Shown in pieces: positions 1-9,161 of a DNA stretch of 64,000 nt (position 1 is its first letter; each line of letters begins with the position of its first letter). A model generated the notes under the pieces. The model did no database searches, had not been told where the DNA came from, and saw only the letters and a list, made by a program, of their open reading frames with translations. The position numbers and the translations under genes were made by a program. The DNA lies in NCBI RefSeq assembly GCF_014836715.1, contig NZ_JACSQI010000007.1, positions 124,001 to 188,000 of the forward strand. Direction: 5' to 3'. Origin of the DNA: Escherichia whittamii (GTDB lineage Bacteria; Pseudomonadota; Gammaproteobacteria; Enterobacterales; Enterobacteriaceae).

Positions 1-1513
1 TCCAGTAGCCCATCAGGATCGGGATCACCACGATCGCCAGTAGTGCCGCGCCTGCCATGGCATAGGTTTTGGTAAACGCCAGCGGACCAAACAAACGTCC
101 TTCCTGCCCTTCCAGAGTGAAGATCGGGATAAACGACAACGTGATAATCAGCAGACTGATAAACAGCGCCGGCCCCACTTCAACAGATGCATCGGTAATC
201 ACCTGCCAGCGCGTTTTATTATCCAGCGTGGCGCCAGGATGCTGGTGCTGCCACTCTTCCAGCCGTTTATGCGCATTCTCGATCATGACGATAGCGGCAT
301 CGACCATCGCCCCGACGGCAATCGCAATACCTCCCAGCGACATAATATTGGCGTTCAATCCCTGGAAGTGCATGACAATAAAAGCAATACACAGCCCCAA
401 CGGCAACGAAATAATCGCCACCAACGCCGAGCGCACATGCCAGAGGAACAGCGCACAGACAATCGCCACCACAATAAACTCTTCCAGCAACTTGCCGCTA
501 AGGTTGTCGATGGCGCGGTCAATGAGCTGGCTGCGATCGTATGTTGTAACTATCTCCACGCCTTCCGGCAGACTGCTTTTTAGCGTTTCCAGCTTGTCCT
601 TCACGGCAGCGATAACTTCACGGGCGTTTTTGCCGGAACGCAGGATCACCACCCCGCCAGCCACTTCGCCTTCGCCGTTCAGTTCGGCAATGCCCCGGCG
701 CATTTCCGGGCCAATCTGGACCTTAGCAACATCACGCAAATAAACGGGTACACCATTTTCACTGGCTTTTAAAACGATGTGATTAAAGTCGTCGAGCGTT
801 TGCAGATAGCCACTGGCGCGCACCATATATTCCGCTTCCGCCAGTTCAATCGACGAACCGCCTGCTTCCTGGTTTGAAGCATCCAGCGCGCTTTTCACTT
901 CGGCGAGACTGATGCCATATTGCGCCAGGCGCTGGGGATCGATAACCACCTGATACTCTTTCACCACGCCGCCCACCGACGCCACTTCCGCAACGTTAGG
1001 GATGGTTTTTAGCTCATATTTAAGAAACCAGTCCTGCAATGAGCGTAGATCGGCCAGATCGTGCTTACCGCTGCGATCCACCAGCGCGTATTCATAGATC
1101 CAGCCAACGCCCGTGGCGTCTGGTCCCAGCTCGGCGCTGACACCCGCAGGCAGCTTACTCTGCACCTGGTTAAGGTACTCCAGCACCCGCGAGCGCGCCC
1201 AATACGGATCGGTGCCATCTTCGAAAATGACATACACATAAGAGTCGCCAAACTGCGAGAAACCGCGCACGGTCTTCGCGCCAGGTACTGACAACATGGT
1301 GGTAGTCAGCGGATAAGTGACCTGATTTTCGACGATTTGCGGCGCCTGGCCAGGATAGCTGGTTTTAATAATTACCTGCACATCAGAGAGATCCGGCAGC
1401 GCATCCACTGGCGTATTAATGATGGTCCAGGTTCCCCAAATGCTCAGAAACAACGCGCCCATCAGCACCAGAAAACGGTTCGCCACCGAGCGACGAATAA
1501 TCCATTCAATCAT
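1..1513 (-). CDS. cusA: CusA, Cu(I)/Ag(I) efflux RND pump (partial, N-terminal 504 residues)
   Basis: Inner-membrane RND pump of the CusCBA tripartite copper/silver exporter. The frame is open from the ATG at 1511-1513 (MIEWIIRR...) to the window edge, where it reads [15 protein letters not shown], so only about the first half of a roughly 1047-residue protein is present. Visible are the first transmembrane helix, the porter segments and the TM4 motif [13 protein letters not shown], whose Asp is the proton-relay residue in K-12 CusA. The methionine relay of the later periplasmic half lies outside. It follows cusB by 11 nt as the last gene of cusCFBA. No frame break is seen. Confidence 0.97.
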   Translation of the reverse strand, partial: MIEWIIRRSVANRFLVLMGALFLSIWGTWTIINTPVDALPDLSDVQVIIKTSYPGQAPQIVENQVTYPLTTTMLSVPGAKTVRGFSQFGDSYVYVIFEDGTDPYWARSRVLEYLNQVQSKLPAGVSAELGPDATGVGWIYEYALVDRSGKHDLADLRSLQDWFLKYELKTIPNVAEVASVGGVVKEYQVVIDPQRLAQYGISLAEVKSALDASNQEAGGSSIELAEAEYMVRASGYLQTLDDFNHIVLKASENGVPVYLRDVAKVQIGPEMRRGIAELNGEGEVAGGVVILRSGKNAREVIAAVKDKLETLKSSLPEGVEIVTTYDRSQLIDRAIDNLSGKLLEEFIVVAIVCALFLWHVRSALVAIISLPLGLCIAFIVMHFQGLNANIMSLGGIAIAVGAMVDAAIVMIENAHKRLEEWQHQHPGATLDNKTRWQVITDASVEVGPALFISLLIITLSFIPIFTLEGQEGRLFGPLAFTKTYAMAGAALLAIVVIPILMGYW

Positions 1514-1524
1514 TGGTTATTCCC

Positions 1525-2748
1525 TCAATGCGCGTGGGTAGCACTTTCAGAGCGCATCCGCTCCAGTGCGCCAGAAATATTGGCTTCGGAATCAATCAGG
1601 AACAGGCCGCTGGAAACCACCTTTTCACCTTCCGCCAAACCCGAGCGTAGCGCGGTGACACCTTGCGATGCCTGGAAAACGGCAACGCGTTTAGGTACAA
1701 AGCGCCCGTCGGTATCAACGGTAATCACCCGCTGTTCGCTGCCGGTGTCGATCAGCGCCTGTGACGGAATGAGCAGCATCGGTTCGCTGGCAGTGTTGAG
1801 TTGCAACCAGGCGTTCATTCCCGGCTTGAGCGCCTCGTCGGCGTTGTCGACTTCCAGACGCAGTTGTAGCGTGCGGGTCGCAGCATCCACGCCGGGTAGC
1901 AGAGTCCATTTGCGGATGGTGAGTGTTTTATCAGGTCGCGCCGGAACGGTGAGCGTAAACTGCGAGGCATCTTTCACCAGCCAGGCGATAGACTCCGGGA
2001 TCGCGGCAGTGACCCACACCGGGTCCATACCCTGAATTTTCGCTACCACGTTATCTTTGGCGATATTCATACCCGCGCGCAGATCAAACGCGGTGATTAC
2101 ACCATCAATGGGCGCTTTGAGCGTAAAGCGAGTCTGGATTTTTTGCGTGGCGATCAGGCGGCGAATATCGGCCTCCGGCATTCCCGCCAGTCGCAGGCGT
2201 TCAAGAATGCCTTCAGTCTGGGTCGCCGTACCGCCGGTTTCGCGCAGCAGTAAATACTCACTCTGCGCTTCCACCCAGTCGGGAATGGTCAGGTCGAGAA
2301 GCGGTGCGCCTTTTTTCACTTTATCGCCCACAGTAAGCGGATACACCTTGTCGATAAACCCGGCAGCGCGAGCCTGCACAATGGCAAACTGATACTCGTT
2401 GTAACTAACATTCGCCGGGAAACTCTGGGCAAAAGTCAGCGGCCCGCGCGTGACGGTAGCCGTTTTCACCCCCAGATTCTGCGTCTGGGTCGGGTCAATG
2501 CGCACACCAGACGCAGAACTCTCTTCATCGGCATATTTCGGCACCAGATCCATATCCATAAACGGCGATTTACCTGGTTTATCGAACCGCGTATTGGGAT
2601 ACATCGGGTCGTACCAGAATAAGATTTTACGTTCTGCGGTTGGCGTTTTTTCCACTGGCGGTTCAGCCTTTGCAAACCAGGTAAAACCTGCCGCAGAAAT
2701 AATACCGCCCGCGATCATGCTGCCGATAATAAGCGCGATTTTTTTCAT
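1525..2748 (-). CDS. cusB: CusB, periplasmic adaptor of the Cus efflux system
   Basis: Membrane-fusion (adaptor) subunit that links CusA to the outer-membrane channel CusC and takes Cu(I)/Ag(I) from CusF. It has 407 residues, the K-12 length. An N-terminal hydrophobic signal/anchor spans about residues 5-25. The metal-binding methionines known from K-12 are visible as M49 (FWYDPMYP) and M64/M66 (FMDMD). The middle contains the usual beta-barrel, lipoyl-like and alpha-hairpin region. The gene lies between cusF (15 nt upstream) and cusA in one minus-strand operon. Confidence 0.98.
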   Translation of the reverse strand: MKKIALIIGSMIAGGIISAAGFTWFAKAEPPVEKTPTAERKILFWYDPMYPNTRFDKPGKSPFMDMDLVPKYADEESSASGVRIDPTQTQNLGVKTATVTRGPLTFAQSFPANVSYNEYQFAIVQARAAGFIDKVYPLTVGDKVKKGAPLLDLTIPDWVEAQSEYLLLRETGGTATQTEGILERLRLAGMPEADIRRLIATQKIQTRFTLKAPIDGVITAFDLRAGMNIAKDNVVAKIQGMDPVWVTAAIPESIAWLVKDASQFTLTVPARPDKTLTIRKWTLLPGVDAATRTLQLRLEVDNADEALKPGMNAWLQLNTASEPMLLIPSQALIDTGSEQRVITVDTDGRFVPKRVAVFQASQGVTALRSGLAEGEKVVSSGLFLIDSEANISGALERMRSESATHAH

Positions 2749-2763
2749 TGAATTAAACCTGGG

Positions 2764-3096
2764 TTACTGGCTGACTTTAATATCCTGTAATAAAGAGAGA
2801 TTGCCCTGCTGGACAAAATTAAACGCCACTTTGTCGCCGGTTTTAATTTCGCTCATTTTCGTCTGCGGAGTGATGGTAAAGCGCATAGTCATCTCCGGCC
2901 AGTTCACTGCGGCAATCGGATCGTGGTGGATGGTGACTTTTTTGCTTTCCAGATCAACGCCTTTTACCACGCCAGTGGCGCTAATAACCTGTGGTTGTGC
3001 TTCGCTCATGGTTTCATGATGATGTTCGTTAGCCTGAGCATTAAAGCCAATAACGGTAAACAAACTGAACATTGCGACTTGCAGTGCTTTTTTCAT
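2764..3096 (-). CDS. cusF: CusF, periplasmic Cu(I)/Ag(I) metallochaperone
   Basis: Small periplasmic chaperone that hands Cu(I)/Ag(I) to CusB and CusA. It has 110 residues including a signal peptide ending near residue 22. The metal site of the family is intact: H58, W66, M69 and M71 in precursor numbering (motif NWPEMTMRF), equivalent to H36, W44, M47 and M49 of the mature protein, where Trp makes the cation-pi contact. The second gene of cusCFBA, 23 nt after cusC. Confidence 0.98.
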   Translation of the reverse strand: MKKALQVAMFSLFTVIGFNAQANEHHHETMSEAQPQVISATGVVKGVDLESKKVTIHHDPIAAVNWPEMTMRFTITPQTKMSEIKTGDKVAFNFVQQGNLSLLQDIKVSQ

Positions 3097-3119
3097 TTAT
3101 TCTCTCCTGAAGTTAAAAA

Positions 3120-4502
3120 TTATTGCTGCCAACCGCCACCAAGTGCGGTATATAAAGAAATTTCGTTAACCTGACGGGCATAATTCAGGTCAAGTAAAGT
3201 TTGTCGGGTTGCAAATAAAGAACGCTCGGCATCCAGCACTTCCAGATAACTGACTGCGCCGTGCTGATATAATGCCCGCGCCCGTTGCAGGGTAATTTGT
3301 AGCGACGCCAGATAACGCTGCTGGGCGCTAATTTGATCATTCAGGCTTTGACGTAATGCCAGCGCATCTGCCACTTCTTTAAAGGCATTCTGGATTTTCT
3401 GTTCATAATTCACCACCGACTGCTGCTGGCGAATTTCGGCGATATCCAGATTGGCCTGGTTGCGTCCGGCATTAAAAATAGGGATCTCAATTTTGGGAAT
3501 AAAATTCCACATCCCGCTGCTGGCGTTAAATAATGACGACAGATCGCTGCTGGCGGTCGATATTCCGCTGGTCAGGCTGATAGACGGGAAAAATGCCGCG
3601 CGTGCGGCGCCAATATTGGCATTAGCCGCCATTAATGCGTGTTCAGCTTCCATAATATCCGGGCGCTGCAATAAGATTTGCGACGACAATCCCGCCGGTA
3701 ATTTAACGCTCTGCAGGCTGCCGCTGTTTACTGTCTGCGCTTGCGGCAGCTTGCCGTAGCTTCCCAGTAACAGTTGCAATGCATTATTCGCCTGCGCCAG
3801 TTCGCCCTGACGTTTAGCAATATCGCTGCGGGTACTTTCAATCACCCCGCGAGCCTGTTCCAGCGCCAGAACATTGCTGCTGCCGGTTAACAGTTGTTTT
3901 TCGACAAATGCATATGACTGCTGGTAATTACGCAGCGTTTCTTCGGCTATTTGTAATTGCGCATAGGCCAGTTGCTGATTGAAATAGCTTTGCGCAACAT
4001 TAGAAACCAGCAGAATATGCACCGCACGCCGGGCTTCCTCAGTTGCTAAATAATTTTGTCGCTCGGCTTCGCTCATGTTCTTTAAGCGACCGAAAAAATC
4101 GAGATCAAAGCTGGCGTTAAGGCCAGTCGAAAACTCCCGCGTCGTGGCTGAATCGCCTTTAAGATTGCCGCTCCAGCTGCCGCTGCCCTCGCCATTGAGT
4201 TGTGGATAGCGGTCGGCATCGGTCAGACGATATTGCGCCCGTGCCTCCTGCACTTTCAGCGTCGCCATGCGCAAATCCCGGTTATTCACCAGCGCCTCGC
4301 CAATCAGCGTTTTCACCTGATTATCAACAAAAAAAGTGCGCCATCCCGCGTTCTGGTAGTTATCTGCCGCGTTAACCAGGCCGTTCTGGCTGAGTGAGAA
4401 CTGTTGCGGCACAGGCATTGCCGGACGCTGATAATCCGGTGCCAGCGAACAACCGGTTAACGCAAGGGCCACACAAAATGTCAGAAGTTTACAAGGAGAC
4501 AT
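3120..4502 (-). CDS. cusC: CusC, outer-membrane channel lipoprotein of the Cus system
   Basis: TolC-family outer-membrane factor through which Cu(I)/Ag(I) is expelled. The ATG at 4502 gives MSPCKLL..., with a lipobox LTGC and lipid-attachment Cys at residue 18. A GTG six bases upstream is in frame but less likely. The body is the usual duplicated coiled-coil/beta-barrel outer-membrane efflux protein repeat, ending GGGWQQ. It is the first gene of cusCFBA, transcribed divergently from cusRS across a region containing the CusR box. Confidence 0.97.
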   Translation of the reverse strand: MSPCKLLTFCVALALTGCSLAPDYQRPAMPVPQQFSLSQNGLVNAADNYQNAGWRTFFVDNQVKTLIGEALVNNRDLRMATLKVQEARAQYRLTDADRYPQLNGEGSGSWSGNLKGDSATTREFSTGLNASFDLDFFGRLKNMSEAERQNYLATEEARRAVHILLVSNVAQSYFNQQLAYAQLQIAEETLRNYQQSYAFVEKQLLTGSSNVLALEQARGVIESTRSDIAKRQGELAQANNALQLLLGSYGKLPQAQTVNSGSLQSVKLPAGLSSQILLQRPDIMEAEHALMAANANIGAARAAFFPSISLTSGISTASSDLSSLFNASSGMWNFIPKIEIPIFNAGRNQANLDIAEIRQQQSVVNYEQKIQNAFKEVADALALRQSLNDQISAQQRYLASLQITLQRARALYQHGAVSYLEVLDAERSLFATRQTLLDLNYARQVNEISLYTALGGGWQQ

Positions 4503-4571
4503 AGGCACATAATTTCTGGTTATTTTATGCCGCCAACTTTACCCGCCAGGCTCTGATTTTACGGTGACAGG

Positions 4572-4593
4572 AAAATGACAAAATTGTCATTTT
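4572..4593. promoter_or_regulatory. CusR box between cusC and cusR
   Basis: A perfect palindrome with arms AAAATGACAAA / TTTGTCATTTT written across the centre (AAAATGACAA-AA-TTGTCATTTT). This is the established CusR operator, placed between the divergent cusC and cusR starts, so one site can serve both operons. It also matches the site used by the related HprR/YedW regulator in K-12. Confidence 0.9.
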
Positions 4594-4658
4594 GCCAATA
4601 AGCGATTGCCATCTGATCCCGCTACTCTAGAATTGGCCGGGCAACATGCGGAGGGAAT

Positions 4659-5342
4659 ATGAAACTGTTGATTGTCGAAGATGAAAAGAAAACCGGCGAA
4701 TACTTAACCAAAGGGTTAACCGAGGCCGGTTTTGTGGTCGATTTGGCCGATAACGGGCTGAATGGCTACCATCTGGCGATGACCGGAGATTACGACCTGA
4801 TAATCCTCGATATTATGCTGCCAGACGTGAACGGCTGGGATATCGTGCGCATGTTGCGTTCCGCCAATAAAGGGATGCCGATTCTGCTACTTACTGCGCT
4901 GGGAACCATTGAACATCGCGTCAAGGGGCTGGAGCTGGGGGCAGATGACTACCTGGTGAAGCCATTCGCTTTTGCTGAACTGCTGGCGCGAGTGCGCACC
5001 TTACTGCGGCGCGGGGCGGCGGTGATTATCGAAAGTCAGTTTCAGGTTGCCGACCTGATGGTTGATCTCGTCAGCCGCAAAGTCACCCGCAGCGGCACAC
5101 GCATCACTCTGACCAGTAAAGAATTTACCCTGCTGGAGTTTTTTCTCCGCCATCAAGGCGAAGTGCTGCCCCGCTCGCTTATCGCCTCACAGGTGTGGGA
5201 CATGAATTTCGACAGCGACACCAACGCCATTGATGTGGCAGTGAAGCGGCTGCGCGGCAAAATCGACAACGATTTTGAACCAAAGCTGATTCAAACCGTA
5301 CGCGGCGTAGGCTATATGCTTGAGGTGCCGGATGGCCAGTAA
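4659..5342 (+). CDS. cusR: CusR, copper-responsive OmpR-family response regulator
   Basis: DNA-binding response regulator that activates cusCFBA on Cu(I)/Ag(I) stress. It has 227 residues: an N-terminal receiver with the acidic pocket E7/D8, phospho-acceptor D51 (LIILDIMLP) and K101-type lysine (VKPF), then a C-terminal winged helix with the usual [16 protein letters not shown] recognition region. A Shine-Dalgarno GGAGG lies just upstream. It overlaps cusS by 11 nt, indicating translational coupling. Confidence 0.98.
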
Positions 5343-6774
5343 GCCGTTTCAGCGCCCGTTTTCGCTGGCAACCCGCCTGACCTTTTTTATCAGCCTGGCC
5401 ACCATCGCGGCATTTTTCGCCTTTGCATGGATCATGATCCACTCGGTAAAAGTGCATTTTGCCGAGCAGGATATTAATGATTTAAAAGAGATTAGCGCCA
5501 CGCTCAAGCGCGTTCTTAATCATCCCGAAGAGACGCAAGCCCGACGCTTAATGACGCTGGAAGACATTGTCAGTGGTTATTCCAATGTGTTGATTTCCCT
5601 GGCCGACAGCCACGGTAAAACGGTATATCACTCGCCCGGTGTGCCGGATATCCGCGAATTTGCACGTGATGCCATACCCGATACAGACGCCCGGGGTGGC
5701 GAAGTGTTTCTCCTCTCCGGCCCGACGATTATGATGCCGGGTCACGGTCACGGGCATATGGAACACAGCAACTGGCGGATGATTAGCTTGCCGGTAGGCC
5801 CGCAGGTGGACGGCAAACCGATTTATACGCTCTACATCGCGCTGTCGATCGATTTTCATCTTCATTACATAAATGATTTGATGAATAAACTTGTAATGAC
5901 TGCATCGATCATCAGCATCCTGATCGTCTTTATCGTGCTGTTGGCAGTACATAAAGGCCACGCGCCGATCCGCAGCGTCAGCCGTCAGATCCAGAACATT
6001 ACCTCGAAAGATCTCGACGTTCGCCTCGACCCGCAAACCGTGCCGATTGAGCTGGAGCAGCTGGTACTGTCGTTCAATCATATGATCGAACGTATTGAGG
6101 ATGTTTTTACCCGCCAGTCAAACTTCTCGGCGGATATCGCCCATGAAATTCGCACGCCAATTACTAACCTCATTACGCAAACGGAAATCGCCCTCAGTCA
6201 GTCACGCAGCCAGAAGGAGCTGGAAGATGTGCTCTACTCGAATCTCGAAGAGCTGACGCGAATGGCGAAAATGGTCAGCGATATGCTGTTTCTCGCCCAG
6301 GCCGATAACAACCAGTTAATCCCCGAAAAGAAAATGCTCAACCTGGCGGATGAAGTCGGAAAAGTGTTCGATTTTTTCGAGGCGTTAGCGGAAGATCGCG
6401 GCGTGGAGCTGCGGTTTGTTGGCGATAAGTGTCAGGCTGCGGGCGATCCGCTGATGCTGCGTCGGGCGTTAAGCAACCTGCTTTCTAACGCTCTGCGTTA
6501 TACGCCAACCGGAGAGGAAATTGTAGTGTGCTGCCAGACTGCCGATGACAAAGTACAGATCACAGTCGAAAATCCTGGTACGCCGATTCCACCCGAGCAC
6601 TTACCGCGATTGTTTGACCGCTTCTACCGCGTGGACCCTTCCCGCCAGCGAAAAGGCGAAGGCAGCGGCATTGGTCTGGCGATAGTGAAATCGATTGTCG
6701 TCGCGCATAAAGGCACGGTTGCGGTAACGTCAGATACGCGGGGAACAAGGTTTGTGATCACATTACCCGCTTAA
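5332..6774 (+). CDS. cusS: CusS, copper-sensing histidine kinase
   Basis: Inner-membrane sensor kinase for periplasmic Cu(I)/Ag(I), partner of CusR. I chose the ATG at 5332 (MASKPFQR), which gives 480 residues as in K-12; four extra upstream codons are in frame. TM helices lie near residues 14-36 and 186-206, flanking a sensor loop that is His/Met-rich ([12 protein letters not shown], residues 134-145). A HAMP domain follows, then the dimerisation helix with H271 ([11 protein letters not shown]) and an HATPase_c domain with N-box ([11 protein letters not shown]) and [10 protein letters not shown]. Confidence 0.98.
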
Positions 6775-6923
6775 TCATTCAGCAATCAGTAACTTTTATA
6801 ACCAGTGTAAAAATAACGTGCCGCAACAGTCATACCTATTAATGGTAAAAAGCTGTCACAATCCATAAAAAACCTTAATATACGCCACCCAAAACATAAC
6901 CAGCGTTAATGTAAGGCTTTTTT

Positions 6924-9161
6924 GTGAACTGGCTTCTTGATGTTTTTGCTACCTGGCTCTATGGCTTAAAAGTAATCGCGATAACGTTAGCGGTCATAAT
7001 GTTCATCAGCGGACTGGACGATTTTTTCATTGATGTCGTCTACTGGGTACGCCGCATTAAGCGCAAGTTGAGTGTTTATCGCCGCTACCCGCGAATGAGT
7101 TACCGCGAACTGTATAAGCCGGATGAAAAACCCTTAGCGATTATGGTTCCGGCGTGGAATGAAACGGGCGTCATCGGCAATATGGCCGAGCTGGCGGCAA
7201 CCACGCTCGACTACGAAAACTATCATATCTTTGTTGGCACTTACCCGAACGACCCTGATACCCAGCGTGATGTTGACGAAGTGTGCGCTCGCTTCCCGAA
7301 CGTGCATAAGGTGGTCTGTGCGCGTCCTGGCCCCACCAGTAAAGCAGACTGTCTGAACAATGTGCTGGACGCCATCACCCAGTTTGAACGTAGCGCCAAT
7401 TTTGCCTTTGCTGGTTTTATTCTGCATGATGCTGAAGACGTGATTTCGCCAATGGAATTGCGTCTGTTCAACTATCTGGTGGAACGTAAAGATCTGATCC
7501 AGATCCCTGTCTATCCGTTTGAACGCGAGTGGACACACTTCACCAGCATGACCTATATCGATGAATTTTCAGAACTACATGGCAAAGATGTTCCAGTGCG
7601 TGAAGCTCTCGCCGGACAAGTGCCTAGCGCAGGCGTCGGCACCTGCTTCAGCCGCCGTGCCGTGACCGCACTGTTAGCCGACGGTGACGGTATCGCTTTC
7701 GACGTGCAGAGTCTTACTGAAGATTACGACATTGGTTTCCGCCTGAAAGAAAAAGGTATGACGGAAATTTTTGTCCGTTTTCCAGTGGTGGACGAAGCCA
7801 AAGAACGCGAGCAGCGTAAATTTTTACAGCACGCGCGGACGTCAAACATGATCTGCGTGCGCGAATATTTCCCCGATACCTTTTCCACCGCCGTTCGACA
7901 AAAGTCTCGCTGGATCATCGGCATTGTTTTCCAGGGCTTTAAAACCCACAAATGGACCTCCAGCCTGACGTTGAACTACTTTTTGTGGCGCGATCGCAAA
8001 GGGGCAATCAGTAACTTTGTCAGCTTCCTCGCGATGCTGGTGATGATCCAGCTTTTGCTGTTGATGGCGTATGAAAGTTTGTGCTCCGATGCCTGGCATT
8101 TTCTTTCTATTTTCAGCGGCAGCGCATGGTTAATGACCCTGCTGTGGCTAAACTTTGGCTTGATGATCAACCGCATTGTGCAGCGAGTGATTTTTGTCAC
8201 TGGCTACTACGGCCTGACGCAAGGCTTACTGTCCGTCCTGCGGCTATTCTGGGGCAACCTGATTAACTTTATGGCCAACTGGCGCGCGCTGAAACAGGTT
8301 CTTCAGCACGGCGATCCGCGTCGCGTGGCATGGGATAAAACGACGCACGATTTCCCCAGCGTGACTGGTGATACCCGTTCGTTGCGCCCGTTAGGTCAAA
8401 TTCTGCTGGAAAATCAGGTCATCACCGAAGAGCAACTCGATACAGCACTGCGTAATCGTGTTGAAGGTTTACGTCTCGGCGGTTCGATGCTTATGCAAGG
8501 ATTGATTAGCGCCGAACAACTGGCGCAAGCGCTGGCTGAACAAAACGGCGTGGCGTGGGAGTCCATCGATGCCTGGCAGATCCCTTCCTCACTGATTGCC
8601 GAGATGCCAGCCTCCGTGGCGCTGCATTATGCGGTGCTGCCGCTGCGCATGGAAAATGAAGAGTTAATTGTCGGCAGTGAAGACGGCATCGACCCTGTTT
8701 CGCTGGCGGCGCTGGCGCGTAAGGTCGGACGAAAAGTACGTTACGTCATTGTTCTGCGTGGACAAATTGTCACCGGATTACGTCACTGGTATGCTCGCCG
8801 ACGCGGCCATGACCCGCGGTCAATGTTGCACAATGCGGTTCAGCATCAGTGGCTCACGGAACAACAAGCCAGCGATATCTGGCGGCAATATGTGCCGCAT
8901 CAGTTCCTGTTCGCTGAAATACTGACTACGCTCGGTCATATTAATCGTTCAGCAATTAACGTGTTGTTGCTGCGCCATGAACGCAGCTCTCTGCCGCTCG
9001 GCAAATTTTTGGTCACCGAAGGCGTTATCAGCCAGGAAACGCTGGATCGCGTACTGTCAATTCAGCGCGAATTACAAGTTTCAATGCAATCACTATTACT
9101 AAAAGCAGGTTTAACCACCGAACAGGTTGCGCAACTGGAGTCCGAAAATGAAGGAGAATAA
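6924..9161 (+). CDS. nfrB: NfrB, c-di-GMP-responsive inner-membrane glycosyltransferase (phage N4 adsorption protein B)
   Basis: Family-2-type glycosyltransferase, 745 residues. After two N-terminal hydrophobic segments comes the GT domain (VPAWNE near residue 75, acidic LHDAEDVIS, and a QxxRW-type QKSRWIIG), then more TM helices. A C-terminal MshEN-type domain begins near residue 487 (LGQILLENQVITEEQL), repeated as GSMLMQGLISAEQL. In K-12 this domain binds c-di-GMP, and NfrB makes a surface ManNAc-containing polysaccharide exported through NfrA that phage N4 uses. First gene of nfrB-nfrA-ybcH; it overlaps nfrA by 14 nt. Confidence 0.95.
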   Translation: MNWLLDVFATWLYGLKVIAITLAVIMFISGLDDFFIDVVYWVRRIKRKLSVYRRYPRMSYRELYKPDEKPLAIMVPAWNETGVIGNMAELAATTLDYENYHIFVGTYPNDPDTQRDVDEVCARFPNVHKVVCARPGPTSKADCLNNVLDAITQFERSANFAFAGFILHDAEDVISPMELRLFNYLVERKDLIQIPVYPFEREWTHFTSMTYIDEFSELHGKDVPVREALAGQVPSAGVGTCFSRRAVTALLADGDGIAFDVQSLTEDYDIGFRLKEKGMTEIFVRFPVVDEAKEREQRKFLQHARTSNMICVREYFPDTFSTAVRQKSRWIIGIVFQGFKTHKWTSSLTLNYFLWRDRKGAISNFVSFLAMLVMIQLLLLMAYESLCSDAWHFLSIFSGSAWLMTLLWLNFGLMINRIVQRVIFVTGYYGLTQGLLSVLRLFWGNLINFMANWRALKQVLQHGDPRRVAWDKTTHDFPSVTGDTRSLRPLGQILLENQVITEEQLDTALRNRVEGLRLGGSMLMQGLISAEQLAQALAEQNGVAWESIDAWQIPSSLIAEMPASVALHYAVLPLRMENEELIVGSEDGIDPVSLAALARKVGRKVRYVIVLRGQIVTGLRHWYARRRGHDPRSMLHNAVQHQWLTEQQASDIWRQYVPHQFLFAEILTTLGHINRSAINVLLLRHERSSLPLGKFLVTEGVISQETLDRVLSIQRELQVSMQSLLLKAGLTTEQVAQLESENEGE

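Noticed and set aside
69..743. A 224-codon plus-strand frame at the window start
   Set aside because: Antisense to cusA, whose minus-strand frame is continuous and matches the RND family.
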